Assembly (NCBI GenBank): GCA_963930645.1
Contig: OZ005649.1
Location: 41,692,664 to 41,756,663, forward strand
Direction: 5' to 3'
Origin: Salticus scenicus
Lineage: Eukaryota > Arthropoda > Arachnida > Araneae > Salticidae
Length of the DNA: 64,000 nucleotides
In this document: one piece after another, positions 22,847 to 34,521 of the stretch
How the letters are laid out: each line of letters starts with the position of its first letter
Numbering within the stretch: position 1 is the stretch's first letter
Program-made: the position numbers and the translations under genes
Notes under the pieces: model-generated
Told to the model about the DNA's origin: nothing
The model's input: the letters and a program-made list of their open reading frames with translations, nothing else
Databases searched by the model: none

Positions 22847-22913
22847 TATACCTTTCGCGTTTTGTTAAAACCATAGCTTCCTGAACTATATTGCCTGTCA
22901 CGTGGCTTGGAAA

Positions 22914-23171
22914 CTTCGCAACAGTTGAAGCGGTACACAGCGTAACCTTGTACAAATTGCACGACTTTTTATTCAACCAATTATGCCACCAATTATTTTA
23001 AGAAGTGATATATGATATATAAAATCGACGTTTTTTTTTCCGATTCCATTCGCCTTTTATGTATATCATATCCCACTTTTAAAAGTTTTTGGTGGCTGTT
23101 GGATAAAAATGTCGCACAATCTGTACCAGGTGGCGCTGTCTACCGCTTCAACAGTTACCAAGTTTCCGATG
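22914..23171. mobile_element. MITE, family U copy 1
   Basis: The left arm has GGAAACTTCGCAACAGTTGA then AGCGGTACACAGCG. The right arm has CGCTGTCTACCGCTTCAAC then AGTTACCAAGTTTCC, its inverse. The core CAACCAATTATGCCACCAAT is the one shared with families K and L. A second copy begins at 63,880 and runs off the window. Confidence 0.75.
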
Positions 23172-23402
23172 CATTATTTAAAAAATAATAATAATAAAAA
23201 ATAAAAAAAAGTTTTCGTATTCATGTTTAAATTACTTAAATTTATTCCCGGTAATTAAAGCGACAACTGCCATTGAAGAATATACACACCGATAGCACTC
23301 AACGAATTAAACACGAATGCACAAAATAATTTTATAAAATAAAGTTTTAAAGGAACGCCTGAAAGTGAGGCTAGTTTTTTTTAATGAAATGAAATAACTG
23401 CA

Positions 23403-23610
23403 GGATCACATTCACCGCCTTTTTTAGGACACTTTCGGGGATGTGAAATTTCCCTTTTTTTTAGTACCATTATTTTTATAGAAAAATCTCTATTCTGTTT
23501 AATCACGACACATTATTACGAAGAAACCATAAATATTCTCTGTAAAAAGTAGTAGTAGCAAAAACGTCGAAAGTTTTTCATCTCGGAAAATCCCCCCTCC
23601 CCCCCCCCCC

Positions 23611-23650
<40 letters not shown>

Positions 23651-23668
23651 AGGTGGTGAATGCGACCC
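23403..23668. mobile_element. Candidate TIR element, unclassified
   Basis: GGATCACATTCACCGCC at the left and, inverted at the right, GGGTCGCATTCACCACC form a 17-bp imperfect TIR. The inside has a C-run followed by a long A-run (23,590-23,648). No TSD seen. Confidence 0.45.
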
Positions 23669-24003
23669 TTGTTATTGATGATCGGCATAGTTGGCTAGGT
23701 ATAGGGGAATTTTAATAGAGATTTAATTTTTTTTAATCAGTGAAAAATGTTACGGAACTGCATATAAAAACGTTGGATTAAAAATATCCTGTAGCTAAAA
23801 AGGGCTGAAATTGGCAACTATGATAACCGGATAACATTGTGTTAATAACTGTCATAAATATTTCATGAATCAGCGATGAAAATGTTCCACGTATTTGGTA
23901 CCAGTATTTTTATTTATAAATGTTAATTGAATTTTTACATTAAATTATTGTGAATCTATAAGACGGAAATTATAGTTAAAATTTAATGTTTGAAGAGTTT
24001 CGA

Positions 24004-24265
24004 TTAACCCTTTGCCAGTCCAATTTCTTCTGGTTACTGTTGCCAAATTTAGGGTCTCTTTTATTCAATATCCCCCACTACATTTTAACTATAACGGTTG
24101 CCTACTCTCTTAGTCTTGCCTACTTCCCTAGACAAAGGTTATTTGTCTATTAAGTATATCAAATGTTGCTCCTAAAAATTATTGGTGACAGTTGAATAAA
24201 AAATTTCAAATGTTTGGCAACATTATTTTGAGCACTTTAGAGTATTAAGGCTGGCAAAGGGTTAA
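24004..24265. mobile_element. TTAA-flanked MITE, family J, with a family K element inside
   Basis: TTAA at both ends borders CCCTTTGCCAG and CTGGCAAAGGG (11 bp perfect). Inside, at about 24,037-24,222, GTTGCCAAATTTAGGG, ATTCAATATCCCCCACTAC and mirrored ATTGGTGACAGTTGAATAAA, TTTGGCAACA form a second inverted pair of family K type. This is either nesting or a shared core. Confidence 0.85.
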
Positions 24266-25628
24266 GTCAGAAAACTTTCATTCCTGATGAATATAACTAC
24301 AATGTTCAAATGGGTGTTAATCAGGGCTATAGGCATATCGTACATAATTTTCTTTTAAATAAAACAATTTATATAAATACATTTTACTATTATTAAAAGT
24401 ACTTTGGGATGTTCGAATACAAAACCTCATGTTTCACATATTAGAAAACAATACTATTTTTATAGTAATGTAAAGTGAAAGAAGTGTTATTTCATGCTAG
24501 GTAATTATTATTATTATTATTTAATGTTTTTTTTTTTTTTTTTTTTTTTTCCCAATTAAATAATTTGTCACTGATATTTGTTAAAACACAATTTATGTAT
24601 TCAGTGATAAGCGAATGATCAATACTTTTCAGAAAACATTGAAATTGTGTAAAATTTGTCTTGTTTTCATCACATATTCCGTTAAACTGACAAGCAAATA
24701 ATTTTAAAGCAGTGTAAAATGTAAAATAAACTGTCTTAGCTTATTAAACACTTTTGTTATACTTCTTTACAAAATATTATAACTATGCAAATATTATAAT
24801 TAAAGTGAATAGAAAAAAATATAATCAATTCTTTTAGCATTCCTTGATAAAATTTAACTTAAGCATGAAACTTCGGATATTGTTCGAAGACATTTTATTT
24901 TGAGTATTCAGCCAGCGTTGTCCACCGTGCTTAAATACTTGACAATATTTCAAATTTTTAAATCAGTTTTCACAATAGCATTTTTTGTATAAATATATTT
25001 CATATTAATTTTCCAGGATTAAAAAAAGGGTAATTTATTGCAGAAAACTTCTGGTATGAAATCTACCGCTTAAATCTGAGACATGGTAATGTGTTCGATA
25101 ATTATCTTAGGGTTGGCAATGCAGGTTTTCACTCAAAAAAAAGAAAAAAAAAAAAAAAATCTAATGTTTTGTTCTTTCAGTACCTGAATCAAATGGTATA
25201 AATTTATGTTGCTCGTTGTCTGATCAATCACTGTTTTTAAATGGAAGTATTTCATGATAGTTTTATACGAATGAAGAAATTAAATGTAAGAAATGAAGAT
25301 ACGAAAATAAATAAAGGAAGAAGAAAATAGTAGTTGTCTATTTGAAAATTTTCGAGTTTTAAGTGAGCGGGCAACGGAAACCTTGTAGGACGTTCTTTCC
25401 GTATGATCAAAGACTTAATGTGAAAAGAATTTATGAGTAGCTGGAAGGTTCTTCTCTCTAAGCTGGTAGACAAAAATGTCGGTTTTGATATCCAATCGTA
25501 CTCTTTGGTTTAGCCGTTTGCAATTTTCCGTTCTTTATCCCAATTTAGCGTAAATACTGACCAGAACCCCTTAGAAAACCCCGTATGAAATGCAAATCAC
25601 CCAGGACTAGAACTCTCGTGTAATGTTG
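24266..25628. other. Unassigned AT-rich stretch
   Basis: No gene recognised. T-run at 24,528-24,551; A-rich run at 25,136-25,160; a diverged SINE fragment at 25,549-25,600. Confidence 0.5.
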
Positions 25629-25634
25629 GTATTA

Positions 25635-26676
25635 TAGAGGTGCCAATTATTACGATTTGTCCGTAATTATTACGGATTTACGGCAATAATTACGGCATTA
25701 CGGACAACATATAAAAATTACGGATTATATGCTTTTTAAAAGTCGCTGATATCGTTCGTTAAAAAAAAAAAAAAGAAACTCCACTAACAATCGACGATCA
25801 AACGCACAACGGAAGCATTCCAATTCATAATCTTTCTCCATCCACAACATAAATGTCAATATTCATTTTAAACTTACTTTATAAGATTCTAGAAACTATA
25901 AAGAAATAGAATTACACAATATTTCTTGCTGATGTAATTATTTCCCCTCCCCCCCTCCCTCTTTTCTTATCTCCAACCAGCCATAGTTGATTAAAAGTTC
26001 TGCAAAAGCCTTTAGTTTCCCAGTTTTTCTCCATCAGCAACATAAATGTCAATATTCATTTTAAAATTGCTTTATTAGATTCTAGAACCTATAAAGAAGT
26101 AGAATTGTTTCATTTCTCATTTATCTAATTATTTATATTTTGACCGCCCCTCGCCGTTTCCCAGCTAGTGATCAGGGATTACTTCTACAACCAAAAAAGT
26201 GATAGAAGTGCTCAATATTTCTCACATATGTAATTATTTTTAGGCTTTATTACTGAAGTTGATGAATCTATTTGTTTTTCCTTAATAAATTTAAAATGCA
26301 TACTATACTATCAAACAAAAGATATGTTAGGTTTTATGCAAGATACATAAAGCAAAAAAAAAAAAAAAAAAAAAAAACAATAATAATAATGAGAGAGAGA
26401 GGGAGAGATCCAAATGTTTTTTCCCCCATCAAAGCAGGTTAAAAAAAAACTTTCATTATGTAAGAAGATAAAGAAATACATATTTATTTACTTTTGTTTT
26501 AGAATTTTTTCTAATTTTTTAATTAATATATTATATATTTGCTTACAAAAACAGTGCTTCATTATTATATGTGGGCTTGTGCATAAAAATTATTCCGTGA
26601 CACGGTTCACTTCTCCACGCTGCATAAGTATATAACTCTGATTACTGATAGTTCTTATTGATAATTGGCACCTCTA
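25635..26676. mobile_element. Family X TIR element, 1,042 bp (TSD GTATTA)
   Basis: The 16-bp TIR is TAGAGGTGCCAATTAT with its inverse at the right. GTATTA lies on both sides (25629-25634, 26677-26682). The left subterminal region iterates TTACGG/CCGTAA (25,650-25,735). A ~195-bp segment containing AACATAAATGTCAATATTCA occurs twice (about 25,831 and 26,026). An A-run and (GA)n lie at 26,354-26,405. No transposase frame seen. The TAGAG-type end resembles hAT termini. Confidence 0.85.
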
Positions 26677-26700
26677 GTATTATTGCTTGCTCTAAGCTAC

Positions 26701-27013
26701 TTAACACTTTCGCGACCGCTGAAGTAGATTCACGTCATTTGAAAATTTTTAACTCCTCCAGTGGGCGTTTCTTTTGCAATTTGTATGTCATTTATTTCTT
26801 AAGTACATACCCAATATTCATATTTTTACAATGAAATATACTATGGATACAAATACTTAAATTGCAAAGAATATAATTATAATACATCTCCATTTGTAAT
26901 ATAAATGTGAATACAGAAAATTTTGTTCTCAAATATTGTAACTTGGTTGAATAACGCCCACAGGTGGAACTTACTGTCAAAAAGGCAAAAGCATGCGGTC
27001 GCCAAAGAGTTAA
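26701..27013. mobile_element. TTAA-flanked MITE, family C copy 2
   Basis: TTAA at both ends borders CACTTTCGCGACCGC and the slightly altered inverse. Subterminal AGTGGGCGTTTCTTTTGC and AATAACGCCCACAGG are present. Body 305 bp. Confidence 0.92.
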
Positions 27014-27149
27014 TATAAAAGGAGTAAAAATCAATTGCATTTTTTTCTTTTTTTATATCAATATTTTACACTCGATAAAAAACTGGAAAAGTTGAGTGTA
27101 CTTTTGAATGAATTTTGTGAAATAAATTTGAGCAGATATCCTTTAACCA

Positions 27150-27560
27150 CATTTCCTCCGACCATGGAGGCCTCTGCGAAAGTGCAGACTCAACAAATCC
27201 ATTGTTAATATAGGGATGATAACCATAGATGGCAACATTTTAAATTATTCTGGAGTGTTTTTAGCCCCGCCTTTATTTCGCACCACTTCATTTATAGAAA
27301 AATTTTCTCCAGTATGTAACTTCGACAAAATAAGAAAAAATTACTCTTAAAAAAAAATAAGTGGTATGAAATAAAGGCGGGGCTAAAAATACTCCGGAAT
27401 AAATTAAATATTGGCATCTATGGATAACTCTTGTCGTTGAGAGAAAATAAGCGATAATGGAACACCGAGTGACTCGATGTTCACTAAGCCCTAACTGATA
27501 GGTCAACTTGGCACCCCTACAATTCTTTGGAATCATCCTCTCTGCTAGACGTATCAAACA
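27150..27560. repeat. Dispersed repeat family W, interrupted by a MITE
   Basis: The flanks of the family B MITE at 27,224 match 37,240-37,400 as one unit: GACTCAACAAATCC, AGGGATGATAAC, then GAGAGAAAATAAG, and CAACTTGGCACCCCTACAA. The copy at 37.2 kb lacks the MITE. Confidence 0.75.
27224..27422. mobile_element. MITE, family B (199 bp, TSD GATAAC)
   Basis: The ends are CATAGATGGCAACATTTTAA and ATTGGCATCTATG. The core GCCCCGCCTTTATTTCGCAC is mirrored by AAATAAAGGCGGGGC. GATAAC lies at 27218-27223 and 27423-27428; the related empty site at 37,288-37,300 has GATAAC once. Confidence 0.95.
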
Positions 27561-27658
27561 TGGTTACATTCTGAAGCATAAATGCCATTTAATGACTTAA
27601 AACATTCTGTAAATAATTCTCAATGCTAGTACCAAATTATACATTTTTAAGTGTGTGA

Positions 27659-27702
<44 letters not shown>

Positions 27703-28246
27703 CAAAAATTACATATTTAATCGAGCATCTATCTTTATAATCAAAATAAATCTTTGAACAAAAATAATTCTTCAAAATACTCATCACCCATATACACATG
27801 ATTTAGCCAACAAACACTAGTGTTCCAGACAGAACAATAATTACATCTATATTTAGAGAGACTATCAATAAACTAAGGTATTTAAAATAAAAATTTTATC
27901 TGTTACATAAAGCAACTTTTTTTTTCGTACCACTTTTCAGTGCGACAGTACCTGCTTCTCATAATAAAAGAAATGATTGTTGTGTGTTTCATTGTTATGC
28001 GGTAAAAACAAAAAATATCCTCGAGAAATACAGACGAAATAATTACTTCCGACAAGATGCACTTCATATTGTTCCATAAAGTTCTGTTGCTTGTTATAAA
28101 TTAGGATTAAAATAGAATGTTGAGTTTATAAAGATACATTTCAGGATATGTGCATGCTAATATAAAAATAGGTTGTTTAACTATTTTGCGGGAAAAAATA
28201 AATTTTCAGTGTGCAGTTAGATAAAATATATAGCCATTTCATATAC

Positions 28247-28280
<34 letters not shown>

Positions 28281-29021
28281 TCATTTAATAATGATTATAT
28301 CTGTCATCTCATGGAATTCCTGTTTTAAATATTTATTTATTTATTTTTATATAAATGTTATTTCTAAAATGGCAACAATATATCATTTTTCAATAAAAAA
28401 AAGATGCCTTTTAATTTACACGATAAAAAGTATAAAGTTAATTCCAACTCTCCGTAATTTTTCGAGAAACTTCATACCAATTCTTTTAAATAATAATTTT
28501 CTTTGTAGTTAATCGAACGAAATAATTTAATACAGGGGAATCCTATTAAAAATAGTACAACATGGTCCTCATAAAAATTCTTACATATTTTCTTAAGAAA
28601 TTCCTTTAATGGAAATTATTTATTAAAATTATTTTCTAAGATAAATGCAGAAAATTTTCATATGAGAGAAGAGTAATATCAAATGTCAGAAATTAGTTTT
28701 GTGACATTTGAAAAAAATGCATATCTTCAGAATTTTTATTTATTTATTTATTTATTTATTAAAATGAAAAAGAAAATAATCGATGAATTAATTTTAAATT
28801 ATCACAGGTAATATTTATTGTAAATGTATTAACGATTTATTTTTAAAAATACCTTATAGAGGAAACGAGCCCCTATATATTACACACTTATTGTTTCCTA
28901 GTAGACAATATTATTGATTAGGTCTACTGGAAAATTCTGTACTTTTGATTTAATTAAACTTTGGTTATTATTGGACATTTTTGTTTAATAATATTTGTAC
29001 GATACTTTACCAATTGTCATT
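27561..29021. other. Mostly unassigned AT-rich stretch
   Basis: No gene seen. (TA)n at 27,660-27,699 and 28,248-28,280; (TTTA)n at 28,738-28,762. The part at 27,950-28,110 (ATAATTACTTCCGACAAGAT, CTGTTGCTTGTTATAAATT) is a diverged relative of the tandem segment at 17.9-19.8 kb. Confidence 0.5.
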
Positions 29022-29334
29022 TTAACACTTTCACGACCGCTGACGTAGATTCACGTCATTTGAAAATATGTAAATCAGTGGGCGTTTCTTTCGCAATTTG
29101 TGTGTTATTTATTTCTTAAGTATATACTGAATATTCATATTTTTACAGTGAAATATATTATGGATATAAATATTTTGATTAGGAAGAATATAATTATAAT
29201 GAATATCTCTCTGTAATATAAATAAATGTGAATACAGAAAACGTCACTCTGAAACATTGTAACTTGGGAGAATAACGCCCACAGGCGGAACCCACTGTCC
29301 AAAAGACAATAACACGTGGTCGTGAACGTGTTAA
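29022..29334. mobile_element. TTAA-flanked MITE, family C copy 3
   Basis: TTAA at 29022-29025 and 29331-29334 borders CACTTTCACGACCGC and the inverse-like GTGGTCGTGAACGTG. Body 305 bp, with AACGCCCACAGGCGG near the right. Confidence 0.92.
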
Positions 29335-30002
29335 TAATTTCCCAAGAATGTCTTAAATATCTTACAGGATAAATTTCCAATGTCAGTGTTTTAATTAAAA
29401 GGACATAACTTTCCGGTAGACCTTATATATATATATAATATACATATATGGGACTTTTCTTTCACTTCCTGATAGACGGCGCAGCCTCTAGTGATAGACG
29501 GAAGCTATTGAAATGAAGTGATGAGACTTTAGTTGAGTCTAGCCACAAAGGAGTCAGGCTGCTGGCACTGAGTAAAGGTGTAAAGACAGGATGTGTTCTC
29601 TCTCTCACTCTCTTTCTTTTTTTAACTCGCTAGCGCACAAGTAGGTGTGCTATTGTTTCCTTCATAATTTAAGATGTAATGAACCCTGTGCACAGTAGGT
29701 ATTGCCTAAATGATACATGTGAATTATTTAACTTATTGTAGAATACTATTAATGGCCATTTACGAACATTTTGTATCGTCCTCTTTTCGTTTAATAAACA
29801 TCAAGATAATAACCATCTTCACTCCTCTTTCGAACCCACACCCATGACCTGCACCTTACGAATATATTTATGTATTTCACAACACACAATTCATTAAAAA
29901 TAATTCTCATTTTTTGCTCGAAATTTTCTCCTATACTGAGGTATTAAAAAATACAATAAAACGGGATGAAATCTGTTTCTATTGAGTGAACTATCCCACA
30001 AT
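29335..30002. other. Unassigned stretch
   Basis: No gene or TIR element recognised. The piece 29,460-29,640 is less AT-rich and contains GATAGACGG twice; its nature is unknown. Confidence 0.5.
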
Positions 30003-30215
30003 ATAATCAGCACCACCAACTTAAATCAAGGTCTAACAGAATAACGTTTGATTAAACTTCGTTCATTGGTTCTTGAAATACAGCATCCATAAAATTTTGC
30101 TAAAGCACACGCAGACAAACACAGACATTTTCTAAAATTGATCAAATCGTGCTCGGGTAATCTTAAAACATTTAAAATCATTAAAAAATAAAGGTCGAAA
30201 TTTTTCGTTAGTCCT
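30003..30215 (-). repeat. Dispersed repeat family P, fragment
   Basis: On the minus strand it reads CCGAGCACGATTTGATC, AGAAAATGTCTGTG, CTGTATTTCAAGAACCAATG then GGTGGTGCTGATT, the same order as the copy at 51,480. Confidence 0.7.
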
Positions 30216-30537
30216 TTCATGTGCTATTGCTGACTTTGTCCGTTTCACTGGTTATTATATTTAAATGAATCATTTTATAATGCGTTTCATTTTTAAAATT
30301 CACACACATATATATATATATATTAATAAGCCTAAAAAATATTAAAGTTATCGTTTGCTACAAATACATTAATTTTGAAAAAAATTCATTTGTAAAACAT
30401 AATCCTGGAATGGCAACAGTCTTGAAAAAGAAAATTGTTTTTATACAGGCTTATTTTTGTTATGTAGATGAATGGACTATTTATCTCTATCTGATAGATT
30501 GAAGTGGAAGACTGATTTTTACGAAATATGTGAAAAA

Positions 30538-30609
30538 TACCAGAGCCGGGAATCGAACCCAGGCCTTCCGCTTAACGCGCGGATGCTCTAACCACGGAGC
30601 TACCCTGGC
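30538..30609 (-). tRNA. tRNA-Asn(GUU)-like sequence, SINE-type
   Basis: On the minus strand a 72-nt cloverleaf can be drawn: acceptor GCCAGGG / CTCTGGT, anticodon stem TCCGC / GCGGA with loop GCGTTAA (anticodon GTT), and an intact B-box GGTTCGATTCC. Position 33 is C instead of the invariant T. It shares flanks (GAAAAATACCAGARCCGGG) with the copy at 33,845. I read it as a repeat unit, not a working gene. Confidence 0.6.
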
Positions 30610-31191
30610 TGATAACCAGCTCAGCATTTATTTATCTGTAACCAACGAAATAAATAAATTATTTATCTCGTTGTCTGTAACACGTAAGAGCATTTTAACA
30701 TATTATAATTTGGAGTGAACTTGAGATTGCCATTAGTTACTACTTATTTTATTAATAGGAAATAAAAACTTCTCAAAATCGTAGCAGTTTTCTCAATGAA
30801 AATGCACTTACCTATCGAAAGACTTCTAGTACATTATGTCATTTTCAAAGACGATAATGTTTAATGTGGGTGATTTGAATGTGATGCTATTTTAACATGT
30901 TTTGAAAAATCTTTTAAATTATATTAAGGTACTACGTCATTTTAACGTATTCGCAATAAAATGCTTAAATGTATCCCTGAAATTTTGACGAAAGCGTAAA
31001 TGTAGAACTTTTTATTTAATCATTTCTGCCGTTTATAATTTACAAATTTTTAAAATCCAGTATTTACGAAAAATGTAAACATTAAATGTAGCCTGCATAT
31101 CCAATGTCCATGCGTTAGAGGTGTCAGACAATAAGCAAGTAACTATATCGAATTTGTTTGAAAAATCAGTTCATTGGTTTGGAAAAAGCGT
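30610..31191. other. Unassigned AT-rich stretch
   Basis: No gene or repeat recognised. Confidence 0.5.
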
Positions 31192-31366
31192 TCCTAAAAT
31201 TTTATCTGCATTTTATTAAATTATCACCCCTATCATAAACAAAAAAAAAAAAAAAAAAAAAAATCTTGAATATTTTAATGCTAAAATATTGCGTAAAAAA
31301 GTATTGTTTTAAAATAGTGATGAAAGTATAATAAATTCAGCGTAAAATTTTAGAAATGCTGCGAAG
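31192..31366. mobile_element. MITE, family V copy 2 (A-run inside)
   Basis: AAAATTTTATCTGCATTTTA on the left and GTATAATAAATTCAGCGTAA, AATTTTAGAAATGCTGCG on the right are inverse partners. The right part matches the left of the copy at 20,488. An A-run fills the middle (31,241-31,263). Confidence 0.6.
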
Positions 31367-31461
31367 CTTGGGAATGTAAGACATACCCATCCACTTATAT
31401 TAAATGACTTTTATTTATATAAAGATATAGATAAAAATAGTAATAATCTAATAAATTCTAT

Positions 31462-31762
31462 TTAACACGTTGAGTGCCATATCAGCCATCGGTGGCTGAC
31501 ACTGAAATTTCCGATTAGGCCGCGTCAACCACCGGTGGCTGACAGTTAAAACATGATATAAAACTAAAACAAAATTACATTGTTTTAAGTAATTACTAAA
31601 AATTTATTTAAAATTTACATAATTTTTATTTATTACAGGAACATATCATTAAATAATTTTAATGGATTTTATTGAAACACGGTAAATATAACGCGTTTCT
31701 AAGCAGTGCACTTGGCCTGACGGGAATTTCCTTAAGAATTCGCGTGGCGCTCAACGTGTTAA
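31462..31762. mobile_element. TTAA-flanked MITE, family I
   Basis: TTAA at 31462-31465 and 31759-31762 borders CACGTTGAGTGCCA and TGGCGCTCAACGTG. Two direct copies of the word CGGTGGCTGACA near the left (31,488-31,550) look like transposase-binding subterminal repeats. TTAA plus this terminus is typical of piggyBac-type elements. Confidence 0.88.
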
Positions 31763-31786
31763 AGTACTGAAATGTTGACAGATATG

Positions 31787-31993
31787 CAGAGTTGCCAACA
31801 TTTTTAATTTATTCCGGAACATTTTTAGCCCTGCCTTTATTTCGTACCGCATTTATTTTAAGAGTATTTTTTTCATATTTTATCAAAGTTATTTATTGAA
31901 ATAAAATATTCTATAAATAAAGTGGTGCAAAATGAAAGGGGGGGGGGAGGGGCTTAAAATGCTCCAGAATAAATTAAAATGTTGGCAACTATG
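31787..31993. mobile_element. MITE, family B (207 bp, TSD GATATG)
   Basis: The ends are CAGAGTTGCCAACATTTTTA and ATGTTGGCAACTATG. GATATG lies at 31781-31786 and 31994-31999. The right core has been altered to a G-run (GGGGGGGGGAGGGGC). Confidence 0.92.
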
Positions 31994-31999
31994 GATATG

Positions 32000-32225
32000 T
32001 ATCACATTTTTATGTAGTTACACTACGGGTGTAACTATATAAAAATTGAGAGCAAACATTCAACTATATAAAAAATGAGAGCAAACAAAGTGTATTTTTT
32101 TTTAACAAGAAAGATTAAAATTTTCTTGTCTTTCCTATATATAAAGATTTTTTGCTGGGAATATTTATTTAAAGGTACAAATAAGATTCTTAAAATAAAT
32201 TCAAAGTTTATCTTAAATTATTTCA

Positions 32226-32260
<35 letters not shown>

Positions 32261-32767
32261 TTGAAAGACTCAATATGTAGAACTGATTCTCGATTTATTC
32301 ATTCATTGATTTTTGAGAAGTTCATATGTACCTACACTTCTAGATTTTACTGATTTTTTTTTTTTTTTTCCCTCGTCTGAATAGAAAAAAAAAAAAAAAA
32401 AAAATGTATTTACTCTGGCAGGTATGCAGATATATATTTTCTTTATGCGCAGTTTTTCGTAATAATTGATATTATTTTATTTTATTGTATCGTTTTTGCC
32501 TACTCATATGATATCCATTTATTGTGTAATTAATATTGTTTTTATGTTTAATAGAATTTACTTAAAAGAATTAGAAATACAATTTGAAATTTATAAATTT
32601 CAGAAAAAAAAATTAATTAAATAATAAAAAATGCATGTTTGTGTTTAATTTTGTAAAAAGGAAACATGATGTTTGTTATATTTTTATTTTTAATATTTTT
32701 CTTTAAAAGATATTTCAAAATGCATCCCTAATTATTTTAAGTAGGTTCTATTAAACAATAAAAAATA
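32000..32767. other. Low-complexity AT-rich stretch
   Basis: No gene seen. T-run at 32,228-32,257, T-run and A-run at 32,354-32,404. Confidence 0.6.
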
Positions 32768-33070
32768 TTAACACTTTCGAGTCCGCACGTTTTTGTCTCT
32801 TTGAAAGTAAGATCCGCCTGAAGGCGTTATTCTCCTAAGTTAATATATTTCACAACCAAATTTTTTGTATTCGCATTTACATTGTAAATGGATATACATT
32901 ATAATTATATTCTTTCTAATCAATATATTTCTATCGACAGTATATTTTATTGCAAATATTTGAAATACTTAAGAAATAAATAACATACAACTTGCGAAAG
33001 AAACGCCCACTGGGGAAGTTACAGATTTTCAAATGGCGTGAATCTGCGTCAGCGGTCGCGAAACTGTTAA
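32768..33070. mobile_element. TTAA-flanked MITE, family C copy 4 (inverted)
   Basis: TTAA at both ends borders CACTTTCGAGTCCGC and GCGGTCGCGAAACTG. Orientation is opposite to the copies at 26.7 and 29.0 kb. Body 295 bp. Confidence 0.9.
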
Positions 33071-33290
33071 TAATATTCTAAATTGATTTCATATGAACAG
33101 ACAAAAACGATACAATAAAGTAAAATAATATTAATTATTAAAGCGAATCTGAAATATCTGTAGAAGTTTTAGCATTTTAAAGATCATGAATTCATAAAAA
33201 AGTGCAAACTTAAAAAATGAAAATTTCAAAATTCCAAATCTGTAAAAAAAAAAAAAAGAATTAAAATCAAAAGAATTGTTCCTTGAATAT

Positions 33291-33429
33291 CAGGGATGGA
33301 ACACGGTCGCAGAATTCATACCGGTATTTGTTTAAGAAATTTCTCTACGTATGATATACTTAATATAAGAAGTAGACAATTTTGTTACATTGATAGTGGT
33401 ATGAGTCCTGCACCCTTGTTCCATGGCTG
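33291..33429. mobile_element. MITE, family A copy 2 (139 bp)
   Basis: It begins CAGGGATGGAACACGGTCGC and ends CCCTTGTTCCATGGCTG. The length is exactly 139 bp. Flanks GAATAT and GATTAT differ at one base. This is the most diverged copy. Confidence 0.85.
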
Positions 33430-33740
33430 GATTATATATTTTATTCAACAAGCATAATATAGTTCAATATAGAAATATTAAATTAAAATGTAACCTTTTT
33501 TATATGATCTTGTTTCAGTGGTGCCAAGTCGAAGTTACCAGTTCTCTATAATAAATTTCCATTTTCTGATAAGTAACTAAACGTTCGATTTAATTCAAAA
33601 CAAATTTTTATTGTTTTAGATGTAAAATAATTTTACCAGCATAAATATTTAATCACTATTTGTGTTGATAAACTTAAATTAATAATAAATAAAGTATGAA
33701 CTTAGAAATTTTTATTCATGAATTCATCAACCGTGAATAT
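33430..33740. other. Unassigned AT-rich stretch
   Basis: Nothing recognised. Confidence 0.5.
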
Positions 33741-33980
33741 TTATTTAAATCAAAATTGGAGTATAAAGGTTGATATTTTTATTTATTACCAACCATGCGA
33801 AAAATACCAGAACCGGGAATCGAACAGTGCCTAGCTGGTTGTCAGCCAGGGTAGCTCAGAGGTAGAGCATCCGTGCGTTAAGCGGAGGTGCCCGGGTTCG
33901 ATTCCCGGCTCTGGTATTTTTCGCATAGTTGGTAATAAATAAAAATATCAACCTTTATACTCCAATTTGATTTAAATAAA
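33741..33980. repeat. Palindrome built around a tRNA-Asn-like unit
   Basis: Arms at 33741-33825 and 33896-33980 (85 bp each) are near-perfect reverse complements. They include GGAGTATAAAGGTTGATATT, the flank GCGAAAAATACCAG and the 3' half of a tRNA-like unit. The loop holds the 5' half of the same unit. Confidence 0.92.
33845..33916 (+). tRNA. tRNA-Asn(GUU)-like sequence in a palindrome
   Basis: All four stems pair: acceptor GCCAGGG / CTCTGGT, D arm GCTC / GAGC, anticodon stem TCCGT / GCGGA around GCGTTAA (anticodon GTT), T arm CCGGG / CCCGG with loop TTCGATT. It is the best-preserved tRNA-like unit in the window. C at position 33 and the shared repeat flanks argue for a SINE-derived unit, though a tRNA scanner might score it. 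Confidence 0.6.
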
Positions 33981-34026
33981 GTATGAACGTTCAAATAATA
34001 GTGGATAATTCTTAACTCATCAATTC

Positions 34027-34223
34027 CATAGATGCCAATATTTTAATTTATTCCGGAGTATTTTAAGCCTCGCCTTAAATTCGCACCACTTTATTTATAG
34101 AAAAATTTTCTCCAATATATAACTTCCATAAAATATTTAAAAAATATTTTTAAAAAAAATAAGTAGTATGGAATAAAGGCGGAAATAAAAAGGCTCCGAA
34201 ATAAGTTTCAATGTTGTTATAAG
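34027..34223. mobile_element. MITE, family B, decayed
   Basis: CATAGATGCCAATATTTTAA, TTATTCCGGAGTATTTTAAG and CGCACCACTTTATTTATAG identify the left half. The right half (TAGTATGGAATAAAGGCGG) is eroded and the right TIR is nearly lost. Confidence 0.8.
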
Positions 34224-34288
34224 TATTTTTTTTTTTTCAGACTTATTTTCAACCCTATAATAACGTTATGTGGAGGTAACAGATGAAC

Positions 34289-34319
<31 letters not shown>

Positions 34320-34521
34320 AGCATAACCAATTATATTTTTGCATATTATTAGATCTACCTTCAAATTCTTTTTAATTAATAAACTGACACCGGATTTTTT
34401 TTTTTTTTTTTGACAATTCTTATATGACACTTTATCGTAAAATTACTGAAGAATATGATAAAAATATCCACGAAAATTTTCTGGTGTGTTTCATTAATTC
34501 AAAATAGTAGAACATGTCGGT

